49,330 nt of DNA from NCBI RefSeq assembly GCF_004348725.1, contig NZ_SMKR01000033.1:1-49330 (forward strand), written 5' to 3'. This document shows, one piece after another, positions 16,853-24,922 of the stretch. The notes beneath the pieces were generated by a model. The model saw only the letters and a program-made list of their open reading frames with translations. It was not told the origin of the DNA and ran no database searches. The position numbers and the translations under genes were made by a program. The stretch comes from Kribbella turkmenica (lineage in GTDB: Bacteria; Actinomycetota; Actinomycetes; Propionibacteriales; Kribbellaceae). The stretch's first letter is position 1. Each line of letters starts with the position of its first letter.

Positions 16853-17406
16853 GCACGACCGTCGTGCTGCTGAGCACCCGCCGGCTTCCGCCGGCGTTCT
16901 TCGACACCGTCCGCGAGGACCTCGGTGACCCGGAGGTCACGCTGGCCGTGATCAGCTGGGTCGCCGCCCCTGCCGATCTGGACGCCGGCAAGGTCAGCAC
17001 CTTCACCATCATCGGGCCGCGGGGAGCCGGTGAGCCGGAAGCCGTCGCGCCGAGGCCCGAACCGACCGGAACGACGCCGCCGGCCGCGACTGTCGCCGGG
17101 CGGAACCGGGGCGCCCGGAAGGTTGCCGAAGGCATGTTGCCTAAGGCAATCAAAACCGGCCTGAAGTTCCTCCGGTCGCACCGCGCCGACAAGGAACTCG
17201 GAAAGGCCTTCTGGGACAGGGTTCTGAGCCACCGCGACGCGCTGAGCACGATCGGCACCGCCGATGTCGTGATCGCGCTCGACGCCGGTGCGATCTGGGC
17301 CGGCTGGAACCTCGGCCGCCGAAAGGCGAGCACTCCGGTGGTTCTCGGCATCCCGGCCGCCCGCCGCGAGTTGGACATGCTGAAGGTGCCGGCGGGCCAT
17401 GGGTGA
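16849..17406 (+). CDS. Unrecognised 185-residue protein in the glycosyltransferase operon
   Basis: It starts at GTG 16849 (overlapping the previous stop) and ends 8 bases inside the next gene, so it is translated as part of the operon. I recognise no family. There is an N-terminal strand TVVLLSTRRLPPAFFDTV, a flexible Pro/Ala/Gly-rich middle (about residues 58-85), a basic helix, and a C-terminal half with AFWDRVLSHRDAL followed by a hydrophobic strand ADVVIALDAGAIWAGWNLG. The last part resembles the late N-terminal strand of GT-B transferases, so it may be a reduced or partner domain lacking any donor-binding part. There is no signal peptide or membrane helix. Confidence 0.72.
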   Translation: MSTTVVLLSTRRLPPAFFDTVREDLGDPEVTLAVISWVAAPADLDAGKVSTFTIIGPRGAGEPEAVAPRPEPTGTTPPAATVAGRNRGARKVAEGMLPKAIKTGLKFLRSHRADKELGKAFWDRVLSHRDALSTIGTADVVIALDAGAIWAGWNLGRRKASTPVVLGIPAARRELDMLKVPAGHG

Positions 17407-18595
17407 TTCGATGACGGTGTCGCGTTCGCTCCGCGAGCATCTGCCGGCGCCATTCGCCCGGACCGCGGGAGCGGTCCGGCGGCGCCTGCGTGGTCTGCGG
17501 TACTCCTACGCGCAGCTGCCGGCGTTCCCGCCGGTGGCGCCGGCGCGGACGCGGCTGCTGGTCGGTCCGACCAACTCCGCCGGTCAGGGCCACGCCTGGG
17601 CCCAGGCCGCCACGACGCTGCCCGACGTCGACGCCGTCTCGTTCGTCCTGCACCGCAAGGGACAGTTCCGGTTCGCCACCGACTATGGCGTTCCGCTCGC
17701 CTGGTTCGCCCAGCCCCGGTGGCAGCGCGCCCAGGAGCAGTACGTCGCCTCGTACACCCACGTCCTGGTGGAGTCGTTGCGCCCGCTGCTCGGCGCCCGC
17801 GGCTACCCGGACGCGGCCGCGGACATCGCCGCGCTGCGAGCCGCCGGCGTCGACGTCGGCCTGCTGTTCCACGGCTCCGACATCCGCCTGCCGAGCCGGC
17901 ACGCGGCGCGCGAGCGCTGGTCGCCGTTCACACCGGGTGACGATCTGACCGAGCGGCTGGAGAAGCAGGCCCGTCGGCACGCCGAGCTGGTCGAGAGTCT
18001 CGGCCTGCCGGTCTTCGTGTCCACGGTCGACCTGCTGGACGACGTACCGGACGCGCAGTGGTTGCCGGTCGCGATCGATCCGGCGCCATGGCTGCGGGCA
18101 GCACGTCCGTTGTTCAGCACCGAGCGTCCGGTGGTCGTCCATGTGCCGTCGAACGCGCAGCTCAAGGGCACCGGCCGGATCGACGCCGTCCTGACGGACC
18201 TGCACGACCGCGGCGTCCTGGAGTACCGCCGGGTCACCGGCGTGCAGCACAGCGGCATGCCGGCCGTCGTCGGCGACGCTGACATCGTTGTAGACCAGCT
18301 GAGAATCGGTCTGTACGGCGTGGCGGCCGCCGAAGCGCTCGCCGCCGGGCGGATCGTCGTCTCGTACGTCGGTGACAGTGTGCGCCAGAAGGTGCGTACT
18401 CTGACTGGGCGAGAGGTGCCGATCGTGGAGGCGGATCCCGAGACGCTGGGTGATGTCGTCACCGGCCTGATCGCAGATCGTGACACCGCCGCCGACCGGG
18501 CGGCCGCCGGCCACGGGTACGTGGCGGAGCTGCACGACGGAAATCGCTCGGCCCGAGCACTCACCAGCTGGCTCAGTTCGAAGGAGACCCTGTGA
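17399..18595 (+). CDS. Glycosyltransferase of the GPxNxAGQ family (paralogue B)
   Basis: This 398-residue protein has the same motif series as the proteins at 5647-6945 and 24919-27537: LLVGPTNSAGQGHAWAQA (about 53-70), THVLVESLRPLLGA, FHGSDIRLPSRH (about 160-172), PVFVSTVDLLDDVPDAQW, VHVPSNAQLKGTGRID and VDQLRIGLYGVAAAEALAAG (about 300-320). A basic N-terminus precedes the first motif, as in paralogue A. The fold is probably GT-B with an unknown donor. It overlaps the upstream unrecognised gene by 8 bp and the downstream acetyltransferase by 4 bp. GTG/ATG alternatives exist a few codons in (ATG 17411). Confidence 0.8.
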   Translation: MGDSMTVSRSLREHLPAPFARTAGAVRRRLRGLRYSYAQLPAFPPVAPARTRLLVGPTNSAGQGHAWAQAATTLPDVDAVSFVLHRKGQFRFATDYGVPLAWFAQPRWQRAQEQYVASYTHVLVESLRPLLGARGYPDAAADIAALRAAGVDVGLLFHGSDIRLPSRHAARERWSPFTPGDDLTERLEKQARRHAELVESLGLPVFVSTVDLLDDVPDAQWLPVAIDPAPWLRAARPLFSTERPVVVHVPSNAQLKGTGRIDAVLTDLHDRGVLEYRRVTGVQHSGMPAVVGDADIVVDQLRIGLYGVAAAEALAAGRIVVSYVGDSVRQKVRTLTGREVPIVEADPETLGDVVTGLIADRDTAADRAAAGHGYVAELHDGNRSARALTSWLSSKETL

Positions 18596-19203
18596 CGTCC
18601 CGCATCGCGCCATCCGCCGACGTCGACGACCGCGCCACGATCGGCGACGGGTCGTCGGTCTGGCACCTGGCCCAGATCCGCGAGCACGCGGTCCTGGGCG
18701 AGAACTGCGTCGTCGGCCGCGGCGCCTACGTCGGGACCGGGGTCACGATGGGCGACAACTGCAAGATCCAGAACTACGCCCTGGTCTACGAGCCGGCGTC
18801 GCTCGAGGACGGTGTGTTCATCGGCCCGGCGGTGGTGCTGACCAACGACTACTTCCCGCGGGCGGTCACCCCGGACGGTACGCCGAAGAGCGGCCACGAC
18901 TGGGAGCCGGTCGGGGTCACCCTGAAGGAGGGCTGCTCGCTCGGCGCGCGCAGCGTCTGCGTGGCCCCGGTCACGGTCGGCCGCTGGGCGACCGTCGCCG
19001 CGGGTGCGGTGGTGACCAAGGACGTGCCAGACTTCGCGCTGGTCGCGGGGGTCCCGGCGCGGCGGATCAAGTGGGTCGGCCGGGCCGGAGTGCCGTTGCT
19101 GGAGGTCGGCAACGGCGAGTGGAAGTGCCCGAGCACGGGTGAGATGTACATCGAGATCGACGGGCGGCTGCGGCCGGCCGCTGAAGACATGGAGGAGAAC
19201 TGA
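18592..19203 (+). CDS. wbpD: UDP-2-acetamido-3-amino-2,3-dideoxy-glucuronate N-acetyltransferase (WbpD/WlbB type)
   Basis: This enzyme uses acetyl-CoA to acetylate the 3-amino group of UDP-GlcNAc(3NH2)A. The 203-residue protein is a left-handed beta-helix acyltransferase with hexapeptide repeats (ATIGDGSSV, AVLGENCVVGRGAYVG) and the WbpD-type hallmark GVFIGPAVVLTNDYFPRA (about 65-82). A final ATVAAGAVVTKDVPDFALVAGVPARRI turn is followed by a short C-terminal tail with Cys (NGEWKCPSTGEMY) also seen in WlbB-like enzymes. Start is GTG 18592. It precedes genes for the matching aminotransferase and dehydrogenase, which strongly supports this specificity over a generic sugar acetyltransferase. Confidence 0.92.
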   Translation: MTSRIAPSADVDDRATIGDGSSVWHLAQIREHAVLGENCVVGRGAYVGTGVTMGDNCKIQNYALVYEPASLEDGVFIGPAVVLTNDYFPRAVTPDGTPKSGHDWEPVGVTLKEGCSLGARSVCVAPVTVGRWATVAAGAVVTKDVPDFALVAGVPARRIKWVGRAGVPLLEVGNGEWKCPSTGEMYIEIDGRLRPAAEDMEEN

Positions 19204-20291
19204 TGGTGCAGCCGATTCCGGCCGCGAAGCCGATCATCGGGAAGGAGGAGCGCGAGGCCGTCGACCGGGTCATGCAGTCCGGGATGCTGGCCCAGGGCCC
19301 CGAGGTGGCGGCGTTCGAGCAGGAGTTCGGCGCAGCGCTGGTCGCCGGACGGAGTTGTGTGGCGACGAACTCGGGCACGTCGGGTCTCCACCTGGGGCTG
19401 CTGGCCGCGGGTGTCGGACCGGGTGACGAGGTCATCGTCCCGTCCTTCACCTTCGCCGCGACCGCGAACAGCGTCGCGCTGACCGGCGCCACCCCGGTGT
19501 TCGCCGACATCGAGCCGACGTACTTCTGCCTGGACCCGGCCGCGGTCGAGGCCGCCATCACCGAGAAGACCAAGGCCGTCATGCCGGTGCACCTGTTCGG
19601 TCACCCGGCGAACCTGACCGCGCTGCAGGCCATCGCCGACAAGCACGGCATCGAGATCTACGAGGACGCCGCGCAGGCGCACGGCGCCACCTGGAACGGT
19701 GCGCCGGTCGGCACCTTCGGCGAGTTCGCCATGTTCAGCCTGTACCCGACCAAGAACATGACGTCCGGTGAGGGCGGCATGAACTCGGTCGGGAACGCCG
19801 ACCTCGAGCGCCGGATGCGGCTGTTCCGCAACCAGGGCATGCTCAAGCAGTACGAGAACGAGGTCGTCGGCCTGAACAACCGGATGACCGACCTGCACGC
19901 GGCCATCGGCCGGGTGCAGCTGACCAAGCTGGCCGGCTGGACCAAGCAGCGGCAGGAGAACGCGGCCTTCCTGGACGCGAACCTGCAGGGTGTCGCGGTG
20001 CCGACCGTGGCCGCCGAGGCGACCCACGTCTACCACCAGTACACGATCCGCGTGACCGAGGACCGGGACGGCTTCGCCGACGCGCTGCGCACCGAGCACG
20101 GCGTCGGCTGCGGCGTGTACTACCCGATCCCGAACCACCGGCTGCCGTCGTTCCGGCGCGAGCTGGACCTGGCGGAGACCGAGAAGGCCGCGGCCGAGGT
20201 GCTCTCGCTGCCGGTCCACCCCTCGCTGTCCGAGGAGGACCTGAACCGGATCGTGTCCGCGGTGAACACCGTCGCGAAGGCTGGTGCGTGA
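19203..20291 (+). CDS. wbpE: UDP-2-acetamido-2-deoxy-3-oxo-glucuronate aminotransferase (WbpE/WlbC type)
   Basis: This PLP enzyme transfers an amino group from glutamate to the 3-keto sugar made by WbpB. The 362-residue protein belongs to the DegT/DnrJ/EryC1 family. Visible elements are SGTSGLHLGLLAAGVGPGDE (cofactor phosphate binding), VPSFTFAATANSV, EDAAQAHGATWNG with the Asp for the pyridine nitrogen, and FSLYPTKNMTSGEGGM, whose Lys (about residue 184) forms the Schiff base. The C-terminus contains YHQYTIRV and YYPIPNHRLPSF, typical of WbpE-like members. The start ATG overlaps the wbpD stop by one base, and the end overlaps wbpB by 8 bases. Confidence 0.94.
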   Translation: MVQPIPAAKPIIGKEEREAVDRVMQSGMLAQGPEVAAFEQEFGAALVAGRSCVATNSGTSGLHLGLLAAGVGPGDEVIVPSFTFAATANSVALTGATPVFADIEPTYFCLDPAAVEAAITEKTKAVMPVHLFGHPANLTALQAIADKHGIEIYEDAAQAHGATWNGAPVGTFGEFAMFSLYPTKNMTSGEGGMNSVGNADLERRMRLFRNQGMLKQYENEVVGLNNRMTDLHAAIGRVQLTKLAGWTKQRQENAAFLDANLQGVAVPTVAAEATHVYHQYTIRVTEDRDGFADALRTEHGVGCGVYYPIPNHRLPSFRRELDLAETEKAAAEVLSLPVHPSLSEEDLNRIVSAVNTVAKAGA

Positions 20292-21294
20292 GATGGCGAA
20301 CCTGAGAGCCGGCCTGATCGGCCTGGGCATGATGGGCCGCCACCACGCCCGTGTGCTGTCCTCCCTGGAGGGCGTCGACCTGGTCGCCGTCGCGGACCCG
20401 GGCGGTGACAAGTTCGGCGTGGCCGGCGGTCGCCCGGTGCACGAGAACATCGACCAGTTGATTGCCGAGGGCATCGACTACTGCATGGTCGCGGTGCCGA
20501 CGCAGTACCACGCCGAGACCGCGAAGGCACTGGCCGAGGCCGGCGTGCACGCGATGATCGAAAAGCCGCTGGCCGGGTCCACCGCCGAGGCGGCCGAGAT
20601 CGCCAAGGCGTTCGAGGCGGCCGGCGTGATCGGCGCGGTCGGCCACATCGAGCGGTACAACCCGGCGCTGCAGGCGCTGCGGGCGCGGCTGGAGAACGGC
20701 GAGCTGGGTGACATCTACCAGATGACCACCCGGCGCCAGGGCCCGTTCCCGGCCCGGATCGCCGACGTCGGCGTGACCCTCGACCTGGCCACCCACGACA
20801 TCGACCTGACCGCCTGGGTGACCCAGTCGCCGTTCGTCTCCGTGGCCGCGCAGACCGCGCACAAGTCCGGCCGCCAGTTCGAGGACCTGATCGCCGTGAC
20901 CGGCAAGCTGGCCGACGGCACCGTCACCAGCCACCTGGTCAACTGGCTGTCGCCGATGAAGGAGCGGCTCACCGTCGTCACCGGCGAGAGGGGCGCGTTC
21001 ATCGCGGACACGCTGCTGGCCGACCTGTCCTTCCACGCCAACGGCACGGTCGCCACCGCCTGGGACGACGTCGCGCACTTCCGCGGGGTCAGCGAGGGCG
21101 ACATGATCCGCTACGCGATCAGCAAGCCCGAGCCGCTGCGCACCGAGCACGAGGCGTTCCGGGACGCGGTCCTGGGCAAGGAAGCCGACATCGTCACGCT
21201 GCAGCAGGGCCTGGCCACCGTGCAGGTCGCCGAGGCCGCGCTGCAGTCGGCGGCCGAGGCCCGAACCGTGGCGATCACCATGGAGTCGCAGTAG
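20284..21294 (+). CDS. wbpB: UDP-N-acetyl-2-amino-2-deoxyglucuronate 3-dehydrogenase (WbpB/WlbA type)
   Basis: This Gfo/Idh/MocA oxidoreductase oxidises C3 of UDP-GlcNAcA to the 3-keto form. The 336-residue protein has the N-terminal Rossmann loop GLIGLGMMGRHHARVL (about 10-25), VAVPTQYHAE, and the family catalytic motif HAMIEKPLAGS with the Lys (about residue 97), then GVTLDLATHDIDLTAWV, whose Asp/His pair fits the sugar-oxidising site. The start is GTG 20284, overlapping wbpE; ATG 20293 is the alternative and neither has ideal ribosome binding site spacing. Because it sits between wbpE and wbpI-type genes I favour this substrate over inositol or other sugars used by the family. Confidence 0.9.
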   Translation: MREMANLRAGLIGLGMMGRHHARVLSSLEGVDLVAVADPGGDKFGVAGGRPVHENIDQLIAEGIDYCMVAVPTQYHAETAKALAEAGVHAMIEKPLAGSTAEAAEIAKAFEAAGVIGAVGHIERYNPALQALRARLENGELGDIYQMTTRRQGPFPARIADVGVTLDLATHDIDLTAWVTQSPFVSVAAQTAHKSGRQFEDLIAVTGKLADGTVTSHLVNWLSPMKERLTVVTGERGAFIADTLLADLSFHANGTVATAWDDVAHFRGVSEGDMIRYAISKPEPLRTEHEAFRDAVLGKEADIVTLQQGLATVQVAEAALQSAAEARTVAITMESQ

Positions 21295-21296
21295 TC

Positions 21297-22361
21297 ATGA
21301 AGGTCCTGAGCGTCGTCGGGGCCCGACCGCAGTTCGTCAAGCTGGCGCCGGTGGCGGAGGCGTTCGCCGCCACCGACCACGAGCACGTGATCGTGCACAC
21401 CGGCCAGCACTACGACAAGAACATGTCCGACGTGTTCTTCGCCGACCTGCGGATCCCGGACCCGGACGTCCACCTCGGTGTCGGGTCGGGCAGCCACGGC
21501 GTCCAGACCGGCGCGATGCTGTCCGCGCTGGACGCCGTACTGGACGAGCACCGGCCGGACTGGGTGCTCGTGTACGGCGACACCAACTCGACGCTCGCCG
21601 GGACGCTGTCGGCGGTGAAGATGCACCTGCCGGTGGCGCACCTGGAGGCCGGGCTGCGCTCGTTCAACCGGCGGATGCCGGAGGAGCACAACCGGGTCCT
21701 GACCGACCACGCGGCCGACATCCTGCTGGCCCCGACCCAGGTGGCCATGGACCACCTGGCCACCGAGGGCCTGTCGGCGCGGGCGCGGCTGATCGGCGAC
21801 GTGATGACCGACGTCTGCTTCCGGGTCCGCGACGCGGTCCGTGACAAGTCCCTGGGCAAGCCGCTGGACGTTCCCTTCAAGTCTGGCGAGTATGTCGTGT
21901 CGACCATCCACCGGGCCGAGAACACCGACGACCCGGAGCGGCTGGCCGCGCTCGTCGAGGGTCTCGCCGCGGCCGGTACGCCGGTGCTGCTGCTGGCGCA
22001 CCCCCGGCTCGTCGCCAAGTGCGCGGAGCACGGCATCAAGCTGGAGCGCCCCGACGGCTCGCTGCATGTGCACGAGCCGCTGGCGTATCCGGAGATGGTC
22101 GCGGCCGTGCTCGGCTCGGCCGGTGTGGTCACCGACTCCGGTGGCCTGCAGAAGGAGGCCTTTCTTCTCGGCCGGGTCTGCACCACGCTGCGCACCGAGA
22201 CCGAGTGGGTCGAGACGCTCGAGGACGGCTGGAACGTCCTCACGTCCGACGTGAGCAAACTGCCCGAGCTGGCCGCCCGCCCGGCGCCGGCATCCGACCG
22301 CCCCATGCCCTACGGTGACGGTCACGCCGCCGGGCGTGTCGTCACCGCTCTCACGGAGTAG
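21297..22361 (+). CDS. wbpI: UDP-2,3-diacetamido-2,3-dideoxy-glucuronate 2-epimerase (WbpI type)
   Basis: This non-hydrolysing epimerase is predicted to convert UDP-GlcNAc(3NAc)A to UDP-ManNAc(3NAc)A, the last step of the pathway. The 354-residue protein starts MKVLSVVGARPQFVKLAP and has VHTGQHYDKNMSDVF, YGDTNSTLAGTLSA, HLEAGLRSFNRRMPEEHNR, STIHRAENTDD and TDSGGLQKEAFLLGRVC, followed by LRTETEWVETLEDGWN. The Q-K-E-A and T-E-W-x-E-T signatures are those of WbpI/WlbD enzymes; WecB-type enzymes have QEEA and TERPE, as in the gene at 11187. It starts 2 bases after wbpB. Four other pathway genes are in the same operon. Confidence 0.92.
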   Translation: MKVLSVVGARPQFVKLAPVAEAFAATDHEHVIVHTGQHYDKNMSDVFFADLRIPDPDVHLGVGSGSHGVQTGAMLSALDAVLDEHRPDWVLVYGDTNSTLAGTLSAVKMHLPVAHLEAGLRSFNRRMPEEHNRVLTDHAADILLAPTQVAMDHLATEGLSARARLIGDVMTDVCFRVRDAVRDKSLGKPLDVPFKSGEYVVSTIHRAENTDDPERLAALVEGLAAAGTPVLLLAHPRLVAKCAEHGIKLERPDGSLHVHEPLAYPEMVAAVLGSAGVVTDSGGLQKEAFLLGRVCTTLRTETEWVETLEDGWNVLTSDVSKLPELAARPAPASDRPMPYGDGHAAGRVVTALTE

Positions 22362-22365
22362 CCAC

Positions 22366-23595
22366 GTGCCCAAAGCCGCCGAAGAACAGAACCAGTCGCC
22401 CGCCCCGGGCTCTCCGGGGCCGGCGGCTTCGGTCCTGACGTCCACCGACACGGCCACACCGCCTCCGGGCGCGCCGGTCAGTGGCTTCCCGGGTGAGTCC
22501 GGGCCGCCGCCGGCCGAGCCCCGCAAGCGACTGCCGCGGGTGGAGTCGCTCACCGGCCTGCGCTGGTGGGCGGCGTTCTTCGTTTTCGCGCACCACATGA
22601 CCAACCTGGCGCCGCTGCCGATCCACGACTTCCTGAAGTACGGCACGTCCGGGGTGACGTTCTTCTTCGTACTGTCCGGATTCGTGCTGACCTGGTCGGC
22701 CCAGCCGGGCACGAGGTTCCGGACCTTCTACCGCCGCCGGTTCGCCCGGATCTGGCCGGCCCACATGATCGCGCTGATCGCGGCGGTCTTCGTGTTCTAC
22801 CGCTTCGATCCGCCCGAGAACATGTGGTGGATCAAGCCGGTCTCGGTCACCGTCATCGTCTTGTCGGTGTTCCTGCTGCACGGCTGGTCGAACGACCCGA
22901 CCGTCCTGTACGGCGGCAACCCGGCGTCCTGGACGCTGTCCGTGGAGGCGTTCTTCTACGCGTACTTCCCGTTCGTCTGGCGGGCCACGAAACGGCTCAA
23001 GCTGGCCGGCGGCCTGATCCTGTGTGCCGCGGTGATCGTGGTCGGTGGGGCCTACCGGCTGGCGTTGTTCCACTACAAGGACGTCGTCCCGGTGCTGCCG
23101 CAGCCGATCCTGCACTCGGTGGCGTTCCTGTTCGGCATCGGTCTGGCGATCGCGCTGCGGACCGGCTGGAAGCCGCGGATCCCGGTCTGGTTCGCCTTCC
23201 TGGTCACCGCCGGCGGCCTGTTCACGCTGTGGTACTCCGGCGAGCACCCGGCCCAGGTCCCGTTCGCGATCACCATGAGCCTGACCCAGAAGGAAGTCCT
23301 CACGCTGCTGTACGGCTTCCTCATCCTGGCCGTCGCCTCCCGGGACACCCAGGGCGGGCGGTCGCTGCTGCGCAGCCGTCCGCTGGTCGCCCTCGGCCAG
23401 TGGTCGTACGCCTTCTACCTGGTGCACGCCACCATCCTGTACGCGATCAAGGAGTACCACGGTGTGGCCGGGCCGACCGGCTGGGCCAACCTGATTTGGT
23501 ACGCCGGGATCTGCGCCCTCTCGATTCTCGTCTCCTGGCTGCTGTACAAGTTCGTCGAGCACCCGCTGGAACGGAAGCTGCGAGGGCCCCGATGA
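22366..23595 (+). CDS. Acyltransferase 3 family membrane protein
   Basis: This 409-residue integral membrane enzyme probably acetylates (or otherwise acylates) the polymer. A disordered Pro/Ala-rich cytoplasmic N-terminus of about 60 residues precedes SLTGLRWWAAFFVFAHHM, the family's first helix with the catalytic His. Then come TSGVTFFFVLSGFVLTW, FYRRRFARIWPAHMI (the conserved R-x-x-R-I-x-P element) and SWTLSVEAFFYAYFP. About ten membrane helices are visible in all, ending FVEHPLERKLRGPR. Start is GTG 22366 with GGAG 7 bases upstream. It lies between wbpI and wbpA, so its acceptor is presumably the wall polymer or a lipid-linked precursor. Confidence 0.9.
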   Translation: MPKAAEEQNQSPAPGSPGPAASVLTSTDTATPPPGAPVSGFPGESGPPPAEPRKRLPRVESLTGLRWWAAFFVFAHHMTNLAPLPIHDFLKYGTSGVTFFFVLSGFVLTWSAQPGTRFRTFYRRRFARIWPAHMIALIAAVFVFYRFDPPENMWWIKPVSVTVIVLSVFLLHGWSNDPTVLYGGNPASWTLSVEAFFYAYFPFVWRATKRLKLAGGLILCAAVIVVGGAYRLALFHYKDVVPVLPQPILHSVAFLFGIGLAIALRTGWKPRIPVWFAFLVTAGGLFTLWYSGEHPAQVPFAITMSLTQKEVLTLLYGFLILAVASRDTQGGRSLLRSRPLVALGQWSYAFYLVHATILYAIKEYHGVAGPTGWANLIWYAGICALSILVSWLLYKFVEHPLERKLRGPR

Positions 23596-23620
23596 AGAAT
23601 CACTACCTAGGGGAGTTCCC

Positions 23621-24922
23621 GTGCGTGTCAGTGTTGTTGCCTTAGGCAAGATCGGGCTGCCGTTGGCGGTCCAGTTCGCGGCCAAGGGTCATCAGGTCGT
23701 CGGCGTCGACATCAACCCGGCGACGGTCGAGCAGGTGAACGCCGGGCAGGAGCCGTTCCCGGGCGAGGCACACCTGGCCGAGCTGCTCGCCGAGACCGTG
23801 GCCGCCGGCCGGCTGCGGGCGACCACGGACTACGCGGACGCCATCCCCGGCAGTGACGCGGTGGTGCTGGTCGTGCCGCTGTTCGTCGACGAGCGGACCG
23901 GTGAGCCGGAGTTCGGCTGGATGGAGAGCGCGACCCGCTCGCTGGCCGAGCACCTCACCCCGGGCACCCTGGTCAGCTACGAGACCACCCTGCCGGTCGG
24001 CACCACCCGCACCCGGTGGAAGCCGCTGCTGGAGGAGGTCTCGGGCCTGAAGGAGGGGGCGGACTTCCACCTGGTGTTCTCGCCGGAGCGGGTGCTCACC
24101 GGACGCGTGTTCGCGGACCTGCGCAAGTACCCGAAGCTCGTCGGCGGCCTGTCCGAGGAGGGCGCCAAGCGCGCCACCGCGTTCTACGAGGCCGTGCTGG
24201 ACTTCGACGAGCGCCCGGACCTGGAGCGCGGCAACGGCGTCTGGGACCTGGGGTCGGCCGAGGCGGCCGAGCTGGCGAAGCTGGCCGAGACGACCTACCG
24301 CGACGTGAACATCGGCCTGGCGAACCAGTTCGCCCGGTTCGCCGGTGAGCACGGGATCGACGTGCACCAGGTGATCGAGGCGTCGAACTCGCAGCCCTAC
24401 AGTCACATCCACCGGCCCGGGATCGCGGTCGGCGGCCACTGCATCCCGGTCTACCCGCGGCTCTACCTGTGGACCGACCCGGACGCCACCGTCGTCCGGG
24501 CCGCCCGCGAGGCGAACCTCGGCATGCCCGACTACACCATCGGCCTGCTCGAGGGCGCGTACGGCGACCTGACCGGGGCCGAGGTGGTCGTGCTCGGCGC
24601 GGCGTACCGCGGTGGCGTCAAGGAGACCGCGCTCTCCGGCGTCTTCCCGGCCGTGGAAGCGTTGAAGTCCCGTGGTGCGGAGGTGTCCGTGCACGACCCG
24701 CTGTACACCGACGAGGAGCTCCGTCGGCTCGGCTTCACGCCGTACGCGCTGGGCGCGCCGGTGGACGCCGCCGTGCTGCAGGCGGACCACCCGGAATACG
24801 CGCAGTTGACCCCGGCCGACCTGCCAGGGGTGCAGGTGCTCGTCGACGGCCGTGACCGCACCGACCCGGCTCGCTGGGTGGGCGTACGCCGGATCGTGAT
24901 CGGAAGGCCGGTTCGAGGGTGA
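23621..24922 (+). CDS. wbpA: UDP-N-acetyl-D-glucosamine 6-dehydrogenase (WbpA type)
   Basis: This enzyme oxidises UDP-GlcNAc to UDP-GlcNAcA, the entry step of the pathway. The 433-residue protein starts at GTG with GGGGAG upstream and opens MRVSVVALGKIGLPLAVQFA, with K in place of the usual Y in the G-x-I-G-L-P loop. Other features are YETTLPVGTTRTRW, VFSPERVLTGRVF, AETTYRDVNIGLANQFARF, the catalytic-Cys motif GIAVGGHCIPVYP with Cys at 274, and a C-terminal domain with LGAAYRGGVKETALSG. The GGHCIPVYP form is typical of the WbpA/TviB/VpsB group rather than WecC. The start lies 25 bp after the acyltransferase; the stop overlaps the next GTG. Confidence 0.87.
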   Translation: MRVSVVALGKIGLPLAVQFAAKGHQVVGVDINPATVEQVNAGQEPFPGEAHLAELLAETVAAGRLRATTDYADAIPGSDAVVLVVPLFVDERTGEPEFGWMESATRSLAEHLTPGTLVSYETTLPVGTTRTRWKPLLEEVSGLKEGADFHLVFSPERVLTGRVFADLRKYPKLVGGLSEEGAKRATAFYEAVLDFDERPDLERGNGVWDLGSAEAAELAKLAETTYRDVNIGLANQFARFAGEHGIDVHQVIEASNSQPYSHIHRPGIAVGGHCIPVYPRLYLWTDPDATVVRAAREANLGMPDYTIGLLEGAYGDLTGAEVVVLGAAYRGGVKETALSGVFPAVEALKSRGAEVSVHDPLYTDEELRRLGFTPYALGAPVDAAVLQADHPEYAQLTPADLPGVQVLVDGRDRTDPARWVGVRRIVIGRPVRG

